A stretch of 60,518 bases of DNA from Chitinophagaceae bacterium (GCA_947454235.1 CANGIY010000020.1:2501-63018), one strand, 5' to 3'. Numbered from the stretch's first letter, positions 35,800 to 45,349 are shown. Numbers and translations are program-made. Notes: a model not told the origin generated them from the sequence alone.

Positions 35800-36624
35800 A
35801 TGAAGAAAAAATTTTTACTATTACCGTTGGTTGGAGCATTCGTTTACCTCACTATGAGCAGCTCTGATACAGGCTATAATCAAAACCGTACAGGCAGCCA
35901 TGGAGGTCAGGTAGGTTGCGGAACTTGCCACGGCAGTAGTGCTACAACAGGCGTTACTGTGACGGTTGAACTTGATTCTGCCGGCACTCCAGTTACTCGT
36001 TACAAACCAGGTATTGCATACACAATCAAATTAAAAGGTACTAACACAACTTCTAACACACTTCCACAATTCGGTATGGAATTATCAGTTGTTAGCGGTT
36101 CAGGAACTAGCTCTGCAAATGCAGGTACATTCTCTGGTACTCCGTCTACAGTCAGAACATTTACAAGCAGCGGTATCACATATCTTTCTCACAATACACC
36201 AATTTCTGCTACAACGGGCACTGGTGGTTCTGGAACAACTTACGAAATTTCAGCAACCTGGACAGCCCCTGCTGCCGGAACAGGTACTGTAACTGCATTT
36301 GGTCTTATCAACGCAGTAAATGGCGATGGCAGAGATGCGAGCTCTGATAAATGGAACACAGGGTCAGCCTCTTTCACTGAAATTCCTGCTGCAACGGGTA
36401 TCGAAAACATATCGAACACTTCGATTGCTGTTTACCCTAACCCTGTGGTAAATCAGTTGAACATTGAAGGTATCACTGGTGCGTTCCATATCTACGACCT
36501 AAACGGCAGAACAATTGCAAATGGTAATGCTGATGGCAATACTACCGTAAACACTACCGATTGGGCTCCGGGTTTATACGTTGTTCGCTTTGGTGAACAA
36601 GCTATCACAGTGATTAAAAAATAA
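35800..36624 (+). CDS. Secreted CxxCH-motif (choice-of-anchor V/Reeler-like) protein with T9SS sorting domain
   Basis: Exported protein of 274 residues. The N-terminal signal helix is KKKFLLLPLVGAFVYLTM. Then GSHGGQVGCGTCHGSS contains a single CxxCH haem c attachment motif. A beta-sandwich domain follows (about 45-190, Reeler/choice-of-anchor V-like, with FGMELSVVSGSG and TFTSSGITYLSHN). The T9SS type A sorting domain (AVYPNPVVNQLNIEG ... GLYVVRFGEQAITVIKK) is C-terminal. Predicted cell-surface protein, possibly haem-binding. The start at 35800 is chosen because the -7 box overlaps the earlier ATG at 35776. Confidence 0.8.
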   Translation: MKKKFLLLPLVGAFVYLTMSSSDTGYNQNRTGSHGGQVGCGTCHGSSATTGVTVTVELDSAGTPVTRYKPGIAYTIKLKGTNTTSNTLPQFGMELSVVSGSGTSSANAGTFSGTPSTVRTFTSSGITYLSHNTPISATTGTGGSGTTYEISATWTAPAAGTGTVTAFGLINAVNGDGRDASSDKWNTGSASFTEIPAATGIENISNTSIAVYPNPVVNQLNIEGITGAFHIYDLNGRTIANGNADGNTTVNTTDWAPGLYVVRFGEQAITVIKK

Positions 36625-36649
36625 CGCTTTCACCAATATCTCAGGTACA

Positions 36650-36687
36650 AACCGGGGCTGCCACACAATGGCAGCCCCGGTTTTTTT
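36650..36687 (+). terminator. Strong terminator after the CxxCH-motif T9SS gene
   Basis: A perfect 14-bp GC-rich stem (36650-36663 with 36669-36682), loop CACAA, with a seven-T tract at 36681-36687. Confidence 0.92.
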
Positions 36688-36741
36688 GGGGATGTAGATG
36701 ATAGAATAAAAAATCTTGATTTTTTGCACCTCTTATTCCCA

Positions 36742-37257
36742 CTACTTCATAGGCACCGTCTCTCTTGGCGGTGGCTTATGGCGACAGCTTATGGTCGGTA
36801 TAATAGTCCTTAATTGCTCGGCATTTTCCTCAATGTAATCGACAAACTTCCAGGTATTCCCTTTATCAGTAGAAAATGCCAACAAAGAAGAAGTCTGTTT
36901 AATATTGCCCTGAGAAGAAGTCATTACAGTTATTTCAGGCACTATGCATTGTAGCGTATTCGCTGTATCTATTATCGCACCGGGCTGACCTATATCTACA
37001 CTTTTTATAATCATTCCTCCTTCTGTGAACTCTTTATGCAGGTCAGCCATTATCTGCAAGAATTTTTCCCTGCCGCCCATTTTCTCCATTATTTCGGGAA
37101 TGACATACTTTGAGAACTCAACATCATTTTGTGTCAACAGGTATTTTGACATTTCGGTAGCTTGCATACCAATTTGTACACTGTAGTGGTTCTGGGCATT
37201 TGAAGTAAAACCCATACTCAGCAAAGCAATTGCAACAGCAAGAAATGTTTTGTTCAT
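36742..37257 (-). CDS. Hypothetical exported protein
   Basis: Protein of 171 residues with a signal peptide (KTFLAVAIALLSMGFTSNAQ) and no recognised catalytic motif. The pattern (EFSKYVIPEIMEKMGGREKFL ... LAFSTDKGNTWKFVDY) fits a small periplasmic alpha-beta protein of NTF2-like size, but this is a guess. A lipoprotein gene lies upstream on the same strand with a 63-base gap, so cotranscription is possible. Confidence 0.7.
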   Translation of the reverse strand: MNKTFLAVAIALLSMGFTSNAQNHYSVQIGMQATEMSKYLLTQNDVEFSKYVIPEIMEKMGGREKFLQIMADLHKEFTEGGMIIKSVDIGQPGAIIDTANTLQCIVPEITVMTSSQGNIKQTSSLLAFSTDKGNTWKFVDYIEENAEQLRTIIPTISCRHKPPPRETVPMK

Positions 37258-37320
37258 CGTGCAATTTACATTTATCTACTCAACGATTCATTGCCTATAA
37301 TTTCTTGCACTAATTGGGAA

Positions 37321-37788
37321 TCATTGCTTTGGCTCCCGCTCCAAATAAAAATTCTTCATCGGGTATCTATCAGCCACCAATGGTTTATATCCATTCTGGG
37401 TGACCAGTATTTTCACTTTGGGTACACCAAATGCAGCACTCGTCCAGTAGGTGCCGGTTTGAAAATAGCCGTTGCTATCGGTGTACAATGGTATTGGCTT
37501 AGCTCGTTTACTGGTGCCAAAGTCGAAGGCAAAGTAGTCATCTTTTACGCCTGTCCTGCGAATTCTTCTGCGTGCATCATAGTCCATTGTATCGAGCAAA
37601 TAAGCGCACTTTTCCATCGTATCCCGGCCACGCCAAATCAGTTTTACTGATGCACCTTTTATTGGCTGGTGCGTCCCGGCATCATAAATATTGCCCTTTG
37701 CATAAATGAACGCTTCGCACCCCTGAAGAAGTAGCGAAGAGGTGATTAAAATAAAAAGACATATTGTATCTGAATGCCTGAGTCTCAT
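37321..37788 (-). CDS. Lipoprotein with carboxypeptidase-regulatory-like domain
   Basis: Predicted lipoprotein of 155 residues. The signal peptide ends in the lipobox LLLQGC (Cys at about residue 24). It is followed by a beta domain that opens AKGNIYDAGTHQPIKGASVKLIW, a carboxypeptidase-regulatory-like pattern, and continues LYTDSNGYFQTGTYW. Such domains occur in Bacteroidota envelope proteins. Role unknown. Probably cotranscribed with the next exported protein. Confidence 0.75.
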   Translation of the reverse strand: MRLRHSDTICLFILITSSLLLQGCEAFIYAKGNIYDAGTHQPIKGASVKLIWRGRDTMEKCAYLLDTMDYDARRRIRRTGVKDDYFAFDFGTSKRAKPIPLYTDSNGYFQTGTYWTSAAFGVPKVKILVTQNGYKPLVADRYPMKNFYLEREPKQ

Positions 37789-38009
37789 GCTATCGAATAT
37801 TATGTGAAAATAAGAAAAATTGGAAAGTTCGGGGGGTGCCGTTCAATTAACGTCAAATAAAAAACAAGTTCTTAGATTAAAACAAAATTCAACAAAAACA
37901 TCTGCGACCGAGTGCATTTTGTTGAATATACCGCAGTTTATAGCCATAAAATGCGTATGTTTTAGTAACATTGCAGTTCTTTTTTAAAAGAAATATATTC
38001 TAGTTCAAA

Positions 38010-38948
38010 ATGAAGACCAAAATACTAGTTACGGGCGGTGCCGGATACATTGGCTCTATTCTGGTTCCTGCCTTGCTCAATAAAGGCTATGAAGTAACCG
38101 TATTCGATAATATGATGTTCCAGCAGTCGTCTTTCCTCGATTGTTGCTTCCACCCCGATTTTCATTTCATCAATGCCGATGTAAGGAATACAGAAAGGCT
38201 TAAAGAAGCGATGAAAGGAAAAGATATCCTTATTCCTTTGGCTGCCCTTGTAGGTGCGCCTTTGTGTAATAAAGATACCACTTCAACAATTGCCATCAAT
38301 AAAGAGGCAGTTGTAATCATGAACAAATTCCGCTCAAAAAACCAGCTTGTATTGTACCCAACCACCAACAGTGGCTATGGTATAGGCCAAGAAGGTATTT
38401 ACTGCACTGAGGAAACACCACTTAAGCCTATTTCGCTTTACGGTGTTACCAAATCAGAAGCTGAATATGAATTGTTACAATCAGAAAACGTAATCACATT
38501 CCGTCTTGCAACAGTTTTTGGTTGCTCACCGAGAATGCGTTTAGACCTTTTGGTAAATGACTTTACATTCAGGGCTTTTTCTCAAAGATATATTGTATTG
38601 TTTGAGGCGCACTTCAAGCGCAATTATATCCACGTAAGAGACGTTGCAAAAGCATTCATGTTTGCCATCGATAACTTCGACCGCATGAAAAACACCACTT
38701 ACAACGTGGGTTTAAGCTCTGCCAACCTTTCTAAAATGGAATTGTGCCTTGAAATCAAAAAGCAAATCCCTGATTTCTTTATCACTGAATCAGAAATCAA
38801 TTCTGACCCTGATCAAAGGAATTACATTGTGAGCAACGATAAGATTGAAAGCTTTGGTTATCAACCTGACTTCGGTATACAAGCCGGAATCACTGAGCTT
38901 ATTAAAGGGTTCTCAATCCTTTCACCTAACAAATACTCTAACGTTTAA
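38010..38948 (+). CDS. NAD-dependent sugar-nucleotide epimerase/dehydratase (extended SDR)
   Basis: Rossmann-fold enzyme of 312 residues. The nucleotide motif is ITGGAGYIGS-like (LVTGGAGYIGSILVP), the active site is YPTTNSGYG with YGVTKSEAE (intact YxxxK), and NYIHVRDVAKAFMFAID binds substrate. Probably epimerises or dehydrates a sugar nucleotide. First gene of a six-gene plus-strand glycan cluster (38010-43559) whose members are separated by at most 51 bases. Confidence 0.9.
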   Translation: MKTKILVTGGAGYIGSILVPALLNKGYEVTVFDNMMFQQSSFLDCCFHPDFHFINADVRNTERLKEAMKGKDILIPLAALVGAPLCNKDTTSTIAINKEAVVIMNKFRSKNQLVLYPTTNSGYGIGQEGIYCTEETPLKPISLYGVTKSEAEYELLQSENVITFRLATVFGCSPRMRLDLLVNDFTFRAFSQRYIVLFEAHFKRNYIHVRDVAKAFMFAIDNFDRMKNTTYNVGLSSANLSKMELCLEIKKQIPDFFITESEINSDPDQRNYIVSNDKIESFGYQPDFGIQAGITELIKGFSILSPNKYSNV

Positions 38949-38965
38949 CCCAACAATCTGGAGCA

Positions 38966-39955
38966 ATGATTATCTCTAAAACCCCTGTCAGGGTCAGCTT
39001 TTTTGGAGGTGGCACCGACTATCCGGACTACTATAAAGCGTGTGGCGGCTGCGTTCTTTCAACCAGCATCGATAAGTACATCTTTGTAACTGTTCGCAAA
39101 GCCAATACTTTTTCAGAGTTCAAGTACAAGGTGTCTTATTCTAAACTTGAAACCTGCAAAACCCTCGAAGAAATTGAGCATCCTGTAATAAGGGCTGCCA
39201 TTAAGCACCTCAATATTTCTTACGGACTGGAGATCAACATTATTTCAGACTTGCCTGCCCGCACAGGTATCGGCTCTTCTTCTACATTTACTGTTGGTTT
39301 GCTACATGCATTGTATGCACTTGAAGGCAAAATGGTGAGCAAGCAACGCCTGGCTGATGAAGCTATTTACCTAGAACAAGTATTACTCAACGAAAGAGTA
39401 GGCGTTCAGGATCAACTGGCGGCTGCACATGGATCGTTAAACCACATGGTATTCACCGAGCAATCTTTGCAAGTGAACCCAGTGATAGTGAACAGAGATA
39501 GAAAATTGATGCTGGAAAGCAACTTGTTGTTGTTCTATACAGGTCTTTCACGCTATGCATCTATTATTCTGGAAGAACAAGTGAACAAAACAAAAACAAA
39601 AACAATCAATACCGAACTTCAGGATATCAAGGATATGGTAACTGAAGGTTTGGATATTCTTTGCAACCCCGATAGAGAATTAGACGATTTCGGTCGTTTA
39701 CTGCATCAGGGGTGGATGAAAAAGAAAATGCTCTCTTCTGCTATTTCAAATAATTTCTTAGACGAGATTTATGAAAAAGCAATGAATGCAGGTGCCCTGG
39801 GGGGTAAATTACTTGGCGCCGGCGGTGGCGGTTTCTTCCTGTTCTACGTACCTGATGATGCTAAATCGGGAGTACGTGCCGCTTTACACGAACTTGCAGA
39901 AGTCGATTTCAGATTTGAAAATGATGGAACAAGAATTATTCATATGTCAATGTAA
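38966..39955 (+). CDS. GHMP-family sugar kinase (heptose-7-phosphate 1-kinase HddA-like)
   Basis: Kinase of 329 residues with the N-terminal RVSFFGGGTDYPDYY, typical of HddA/D-glycero-D-manno-heptose 7-phosphate kinase-like proteins. The phosphate-binding motif is LPARTGIGSSSTFTVGLLHAL (about 93-113), and the C-terminal GHMP motif is GGKLLGAGGGGFFLFYV. It would phosphorylate a sugar at C1 for activation as a nucleotide sugar. The matching nucleotidyltransferase is not in this window. 17 bases after the SDR gene. Confidence 0.88.
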   Translation: MIISKTPVRVSFFGGGTDYPDYYKACGGCVLSTSIDKYIFVTVRKANTFSEFKYKVSYSKLETCKTLEEIEHPVIRAAIKHLNISYGLEINIISDLPARTGIGSSSTFTVGLLHALYALEGKMVSKQRLADEAIYLEQVLLNERVGVQDQLAAAHGSLNHMVFTEQSLQVNPVIVNRDRKLMLESNLLLFYTGLSRYASIILEEQVNKTKTKTINTELQDIKDMVTEGLDILCNPDRELDDFGRLLHQGWMKKKMLSSAISNNFLDEIYEKAMNAGALGGKLLGAGGGGFFLFYVPDDAKSGVRAALHELAEVDFRFENDGTRIIHMSM

Positions 39956-40006
39956 CGAGCCAACGAGTAGCGTTCTTTCAATGAAAAACATATATCAAAC
40001 CTCAAA

Positions 40007-40891
40007 ATGAACTTAGACAACTGCCCGGTTTGCAATAGCAACAACATCAAGACGCATCTTAATGAGTTCTACGGATATAAACTGATTAAATGCGACGACT
40101 GTCAGGTAGTGTTTTCAGATCCATTCAAAGCACCATCTATGGATTTCTACGCTGAAGCCAGCGATATTGCATCAGCAGACAGGCATACGAAACTTAATCC
40201 GTGGCATTCAGTACATCCTACCAGGCAATCAGAGTATTTGAAAAATGGTGACGGCAAAGAGTTGTTGGACATGGGTTGCGGTAATGGTTCATTTATTGAA
40301 TTTGCCTCTCAGAATGGATTTAATGTAACAGGCATTGACTTGGACTATAATAGTCTAAAAGTTGCTGAAAGAAGGTCTTTTAAGGGCAAAATGAACGTTT
40401 ACAGAGCTCATTTGGTTGAGTTTCATAAAAATAACCCTGAAGCGAAATTTGATGTAATTACTGCATTTGAAGTTGTGGAACATTTGGACAATACCAAAGA
40501 AGTGTTGGAATTGATTCACAGTATGCTAAAACCAGGTGGTTTATTCATAGGTAGCTTGCCCAATATGGAACGCAAGTACTTTGTGACCGTGAATATGGTC
40601 TATGAACGACCTCCATATCACCTTACGTATTGGACAACAAAAACATGGAAGTTTGCTGTAGAGAAAAACTTCAACTTTAAGTGCCTTTTAGCTGAAAATA
40701 CTGTGTTTTATGGTTACCTCTCATATATTGCAAAACACAAAACACTCGAAAAATACAATTGGAATACAAACAAAGGTCTAGGGTCATTCTTTGTTCGATC
40801 TTTATTTACTGTTACTGGAAAAATAGAGACTGCGATACAAAAAATGATAAGTGACTCCGCAAGCTTCTATTTTGTTTTAAGAAAAAACTAA
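40007..40891 (+). CDS. Class I SAM-dependent methyltransferase with N-terminal zinc ribbon
   Basis: Protein of 294 residues. The first ~45 residues form a four-cysteine zinc ribbon (NCPVCNSNN ... IKCDDCQVVFSDP). A Rossmann methyltransferase core follows with LLDMGCGNGSFIEFA (motif I), VTGIDLDYNSLKVAE, FDVITAFEVVEHLDNTKEVL and MLKPGGLFIGSLPN. Probably methylates a sugar during surface-glycan synthesis, judged by its position between the sugar kinase and the cupin epimerase. Confidence 0.87.
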   Translation: MNLDNCPVCNSNNIKTHLNEFYGYKLIKCDDCQVVFSDPFKAPSMDFYAEASDIASADRHTKLNPWHSVHPTRQSEYLKNGDGKELLDMGCGNGSFIEFASQNGFNVTGIDLDYNSLKVAERRSFKGKMNVYRAHLVEFHKNNPEAKFDVITAFEVVEHLDNTKEVLELIHSMLKPGGLFIGSLPNMERKYFVTVNMVYERPPYHLTYWTTKTWKFAVEKNFNFKCLLAENTVFYGYLSYIAKHKTLEKYNWNTNKGLGSFFVRSLFTVTGKIETAIQKMISDSASFYFVLRKN

Positions 40892-40905
40892 AATTACTCA
40901 ACGTT

Positions 40906-41436
40906 ATGACTTTCAGAGAATCTACTAAAATAAAAGACCTTAAAATTATTACTCCTTATGTATTTCACGACTTTAGAGGAGAATATGTTGAAACCTTTAG
41001 CAGAAAAGACTACAACCAGTTTTTAGATGTTGATGGACAACCAATTGACTTTGTTGAAGATGATATCTCAATGTCGAAATATGGCGTTTTCAGGGGCTTA
41101 CACGGAGATTCAAAAACATGGAAGCTTATACAGTGCTTACTTGGTGAAATTTATTACGTTGTAGTTGACATGCGTAAAGACTCACCAACTTATTTGAATT
41201 GGGAAAGCTTTGCAGTCAATGAGAAAAATAGAATTCAGATTCTGGTGCCTGCCGGCTGCGGAAACGGACATTTATGCATGACCGAACGTTGCATTTTTTC
41301 ATACAAACAATCGCAATACTACAGTGGTATGGAAAATCAATTTACTGTAAGATGGGACGATCCGAAACTCAATATTTTCTGGCCTATGAAAGATATGATG
41401 CTTTCAGAAAGAGACTTATCAGCTAAATTCATTTAA
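40906..41436 (+). CDS. dTDP-4-dehydrorhamnose 3,5-epimerase family (RmlC-like cupin)
   Basis: Cupin-fold sugar-nucleotide epimerase of 176 residues. FHDFRGEYVETFSRKDY, GVFRGLHGD (equivalent of the catalytic-His RGLHxQ block), YYVVVDMRKDSPTYLNW and the GNGHLCMTERCIFSYKQSQYY region follow the RmlC pattern. Gly-Asp replaces the usual Tyr-Gln after RGLH, so the substrate may differ from dTDP-4-keto-6-deoxyglucose. 14 bases downstream of the methyltransferase gene. Confidence 0.9.
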   Translation: MTFRESTKIKDLKIITPYVFHDFRGEYVETFSRKDYNQFLDVDGQPIDFVEDDISMSKYGVFRGLHGDSKTWKLIQCLLGEIYYVVVDMRKDSPTYLNWESFAVNEKNRIQILVPAGCGNGHLCMTERCIFSYKQSQYYSGMENQFTVRWDDPKLNIFWPMKDMMLSERDLSAKFI

Positions 41437-41445
41437 ACATTATTC

Positions 41446-42372
41446 ATGAAGACAGTACTAATTTCGGGATCTTCGGGTTTCTTGGGTAAACACTTGGTAA
41501 AATCACTTGAATCCCAAAATATTGAAGTTATTGCTTTAACTTCTAAGACGGCTGATCTAACTGACTGCAACGGTCTGAAAAATATTCCCGTTAGGGACTA
41601 CGATCACATTTTTCACTTAGCCGCTTGGACTCAAGCAGGAGATTTCTGCGCTTTGAGGGGTGGTGAACAATGGATCATCAATCAACAAATCAATACCAAT
41701 ATGCTTGCATGGTGGCAAAAAAAAGCACCTCAGGCTAAAATGATTGCATTTGGAACAAGTGTTTCATATTCCGTTGAACAAAACTTGGAAGAAACAAAAT
41801 ACCTCGACGGACAACCCTACGAGAAATTTTACGCCTATGCCATGAGTAAGCGTATGCTACTTGCTGGTTTACAGTGCCTAAATAAACAGTTTGGAATGAA
41901 TTACCTTTATGGTATTCCTTCTACGCTTTATGGAGCGGGTTACCACATGGATGGCAGGCAAATGCACTTTATCTATGATTTGATAAGGAAAATACTTAAA
42001 GGTAAATTGCAGGGTACTCCTGTTACTTTGTGGGGCGATGGATACCAAAGGCGCGAATTAGTTTACATCGACGACTTTATTTCGCATCTGTTGGAACTCA
42101 ATAAGGGAGCACAAAACGACATTTTCAATATTGGAGGTGGCGAAGACTACTCTATCCGAGATTTTGCACATATTATTTGCGAGTTAACCGGCTATGATTT
42201 CAATTCAATCGGCTTCGATATTAACCAGTATGTAGGTGCAAAGTCTAAAATTCTCGAGATTGGTAAACTGAGAAATGCTATAGGAAAAGACCTTCAGAAA
42301 ACTCCGCTTAAAGATGGCATTTCAAAAACAATTGACTGGTTTCTTGACAACAAACAAATTTTGTTGGCATAA
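41446..42372 (+). CDS. NAD-dependent sugar-nucleotide epimerase/reductase (GDP-fucose-synthase-like SDR)
   Basis: Extended SDR of 308 residues. LISGSSGFLGKHLVKSL binds the cofactor, FHLAAWTQAGDF is the SDR NAG-like region, FGTSVSYS and YAYAMSKRML give the Ser-Tyr-Lys site, and LWGDGYQRRELVYIDDFI contacts the substrate. The arrangement recalls GDP-L-fucose synthase and similar epimerase-reductases that follow a 3,5-epimerase. The gene overlaps the following glycosyltransferase by one base (TAATG). Confidence 0.88.
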   Translation: MKTVLISGSSGFLGKHLVKSLESQNIEVIALTSKTADLTDCNGLKNIPVRDYDHIFHLAAWTQAGDFCALRGGEQWIINQQINTNMLAWWQKKAPQAKMIAFGTSVSYSVEQNLEETKYLDGQPYEKFYAYAMSKRMLLAGLQCLNKQFGMNYLYGIPSTLYGAGYHMDGRQMHFIYDLIRKILKGKLQGTPVTLWGDGYQRRELVYIDDFISHLLELNKGAQNDIFNIGGGEDYSIRDFAHIICELTGYDFNSIGFDINQYVGAKSKILEIGKLRNAIGKDLQKTPLKDGISKTIDWFLDNKQILLA

Positions 42373-43559
42373 TGTCGGAATCATCAAAGAAAACACTGCT
42401 TATAGTTGACGAGCAGTTTGAAAAAATCGAAGGGCATTATTACGAATATAATAAAGCGACCGCCGAGATTTTCAAAAGCAAAGGCTATGACGTAGTTATT
42501 TTTGGTCACTCAAATGTACTTCTGAGTTTACAACTTGAACTTAATGCCAAACCGTGGTTTGACATTCAATACCACAGTCCTATTCGAAAAATTCCAGTCT
42601 TAGGCAACTTCATTTACAGGTGGAGGTTTTGGAAGTATTATAGCCAACGCCTTAATGAGCTACTTGAAAAACATTCCCGGGCTGAAACCGTTCTTTTTTT
42701 CCCAAACGTATACTGGTATAACATCTTACCTATTAGTTGGGCACTGCGCAACAGAAATATTAAAGCGGGCTTACTTTACAGAACCTCAATTTACGATGCT
42801 ATAGGTTTACCTGCTGCCTTGAAAAAAATGACGCTGTCCATTATCAGCTCAGCAGTCTCAAAGCTCAATGCTAACAAATCTATCAGGTATTTAACCGATA
42901 GCGAAGTAATATCAAAGGAATGGGAAAATCATTTCAATGTACCAATGGGGATACTTCCGATTCCACATATTGCCGTCTCTAAGCTAAAAATTGATACTCC
43001 AAATAAATTTGTTCGCCTTTATTTACCGGGCATGATGCGCCTTGAAAAAGGTGCTCAAATTTTGGCAGAAGCAATGACAATCCTTGCTTCTGAACAAAAG
43101 GAGATACTCGAAAAGTTTGAATTGGTGACACAATTCCCGGAACGAAACGATAGTTTGGATATTTATAAATCTAAACTTGAGCAGTTGCCAATTAATAATG
43201 TGTTCTATTCCAGCTTATCTTCTGAAGAATACAATAGGCAGTTAAACATGGCCGATGTGATTCTGATTCCATACAAAATGGGAGAGGGGTATAGGGCCAG
43301 AACCTCGGGTATTCTTGCAGAAGCTATTGCGCTTTCAAAGCACTTCATTACCACTGATGGAACTTGGATGAGCCTCCAAGCTTCAAAATATGACTGTGGG
43401 ATGGTTATACAGGATGGCAATGCACAACAACTGGCTCAGGCAATAACCGACTCAATCAAAAAGTTGAATACACTTGAACAGAAAGTTGATCGTGCAAGAA
43501 TAAAATGGTTGAATGACCATTCACGAGATGAATTTTTCTCGATTTTTATGAGTCAGTAA
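42372..43559 (+). CDS. Family 4-like (GT-B) glycosyltransferase
   Basis: Glycosyltransferase of 395 residues with a GT-B organisation. The C-terminal donor-binding half contains RLYLPGMMRLEKGAQILAEAM, SEEYNRQLNMADVILIPYKMGEGYRARTSGILAEAI and the usual E-x7-E-like arrangement. The N-terminal half (LIVDEQFEKIEGHYYEYNKA) resembles transferases acting on glycan acceptors. No signal peptide. Final gene of the glycan cluster, one base overlap with the SDR upstream. Confidence 0.87.
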   Translation: MSESSKKTLLIVDEQFEKIEGHYYEYNKATAEIFKSKGYDVVIFGHSNVLLSLQLELNAKPWFDIQYHSPIRKIPVLGNFIYRWRFWKYYSQRLNELLEKHSRAETVLFFPNVYWYNILPISWALRNRNIKAGLLYRTSIYDAIGLPAALKKMTLSIISSAVSKLNANKSIRYLTDSEVISKEWENHFNVPMGILPIPHIAVSKLKIDTPNKFVRLYLPGMMRLEKGAQILAEAMTILASEQKEILEKFELVTQFPERNDSLDIYKSKLEQLPINNVFYSSLSSEEYNRQLNMADVILIPYKMGEGYRARTSGILAEAIALSKHFITTDGTWMSLQASKYDCGMVIQDGNAQQLAQAITDSIKKLNTLEQKVDRARIKWLNDHSRDEFFSIFMSQ

Positions 43560-43601
43560 TTTAATTCAGCCTACATACAGAATATTATTTCTTTGTAGCA
43601 T

Positions 43602-45323
43602 CTATTCTACCGGCTCAAGTTCGGGCATTTTGCGGGGCACTACAATGGTGAATTTGGTACCTACTCCCACTTCTGATTTCAAGGTTATGATGCCACCCAT
43701 CCGGGTAACAATTTCTTTTACAATATAGAGTCCCATGCCTGTACCGCTGACATTTTTTGCCGCTCGGTAAAATATATCAAATACTTTCTCGCGGGCTATT
43801 TCGGGGATACCAATACCATTATCCTCAACAGTGATAGTGAAGTCATCGCCATCTTCCTGCACCTTTACTCTAATGAAGTTATAGTCTTTTTCAGGGTCGG
43901 AATATTTAATTGAGTTGGTAATCAGGTTATCGAGCAATGAACGCATGCGTATCGCATCGCTGATAAGTGTGGTTGTAGTATTTTCCTGGTATTGTAACTC
44001 AATGGTGTGCTTGAACACATTCTTACTCATCTCGAAAATGCTGTAAACAAGTTCGCGCCAGTCAATCGCTTTAAGTTCCGACTGTAGCTTATCGTTCTTG
44101 GCTATTTCAAGAATATCTTTGATAGTATCATCTGCCCTCTGTATGGAAGGAATAAGCATATCAAGGGTCTCAACAATTTCCTCGTGACTCATTTCCATGT
44201 CCTTAATCATAGTTATCACACCTTTGAAACTGTTCAACGGCGACCGCAGATTGTGACTTACGCTGTATATAAAATTGTCGATTTCAATTTTTTTCTTTTC
44301 GAGTTCGTTGTTCTTTTTCTTTAGTTGATCGTATGCTTTAGCAAGCTCAGTAACATCTCTTTGTATGGAAATGAAATGAGTTATTTCCTTGTTCTCACCA
44401 AATACCGGGGTTATCTCTAATAAATTTAAAAATGGCTCTCCATTCTTTCTGTAGTTGGTAATTGTACATTCAATGTTTTCGGCATCGAGCAAGGCCTTGC
44501 GCAACTTCTCCCTCAGTTTCGGCTCTGTATCCTTTCCCTGAAGGTAGTCACCAGGTTTACGACCAATGACTTCACTGAGTGTGTATCCGGTAATCTTTGA
44601 AAACGCATCATTCACCCATTCTGTTTCACCATTGTTGTTGGTAATAATCACTCCATTTTGTGTTCGGGTAGCTATTAACGAAAGTTGTTGTAATTCTGCG
44701 TGGCGGCGTTTAAGCTCATCGTTCTGTTGCGTGATGAATCTATTTTGAGCCCGCAAAATGCACATAGACTTGAGGTTAGAACAATACAAGTCAAATACAC
44801 TTTTCATAATTCCCAGCTGGGCATCAGAAAGCAAAAAATTATCGTGCAGGTTGAACGCGCCTAAGTAAATTTTCATGTGCTCGCCCGACATCAATACACT
44901 GAAAAACGACTGCCTGACTGAACCAAAAAAAACAGAGTTATCAGCATCGAAAGTTTGCCCCCTGAAATTCTCCTCGAAATCATGAGAAAGAGCTTCAATT
45001 TTTTCGTGAGCTACACCAATACCCTGACAACCCTCACAAGCGAGTATTCTACTGTTTGAAGCAGCGTCAACAACCAGGCAAACTGCTGCTTCTGTTTCAA
45101 AAATATCTATGATTGATTCAACAACTAAATTGGCAAACCTGGTATCATTCGGTTCGTTGAAGAAAACATTGTTGTACGAAATGATTTTTTCATGGCTGGA
45201 TGTTTCCAGATCAAGAATATTCCTGGCATTAATGTACTCTTGCTGCACGTTTGAAAACTTCGTCAATTGGTTGCGAAGGCTTTCATTTTCAGTGAGTACG
45301 CTATGTAGGTCTTTTTCTCCCAT
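43602..45323 (-). CDS. PAS-domain sensor histidine kinase partnered with a FIST protein
   Basis: Cytoplasmic kinase of 573 residues. An N-terminal coiled segment and GAF-like region (about 60-190) lead to a coiled coil, then a PAS/PAC domain (about 215-340, IATRTQNGVIITNNNGETEW ... FISIQRDVTELAKAY), HisKA with His in YSVSHNLRSPLNSF, and HATPase_c (NLITNSIKYSD, VEDNGIGIPE, GTGMGLYIVKEI). It starts 26 bases downstream of a FIST sensor gene, so the two probably form a sensory unit. The response regulator is not adjacent. Confidence 0.9.
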   Translation of the reverse strand: MGEKDLHSVLTENESLRNQLTKFSNVQQEYINARNILDLETSSHEKIISYNNVFFNEPNDTRFANLVVESIIDIFETEAAVCLVVDAASNSRILACEGCQGIGVAHEKIEALSHDFEENFRGQTFDADNSVFFGSVRQSFFSVLMSGEHMKIYLGAFNLHDNFLLSDAQLGIMKSVFDLYCSNLKSMCILRAQNRFITQQNDELKRRHAELQQLSLIATRTQNGVIITNNNGETEWVNDAFSKITGYTLSEVIGRKPGDYLQGKDTEPKLREKLRKALLDAENIECTITNYRKNGEPFLNLLEITPVFGENKEITHFISIQRDVTELAKAYDQLKKKNNELEKKKIEIDNFIYSVSHNLRSPLNSFKGVITMIKDMEMSHEEIVETLDMLIPSIQRADDTIKDILEIAKNDKLQSELKAIDWRELVYSIFEMSKNVFKHTIELQYQENTTTTLISDAIRMRSLLDNLITNSIKYSDPEKDYNFIRVKVQEDGDDFTITVEDNGIGIPEIAREKVFDIFYRAAKNVSGTGMGLYIVKEIVTRMGGIITLKSEVGVGTKFTIVVPRKMPELEPVE

Positions 45324-45349
45324 TTTTTGGTTTCGAGCGCAAAATACTG

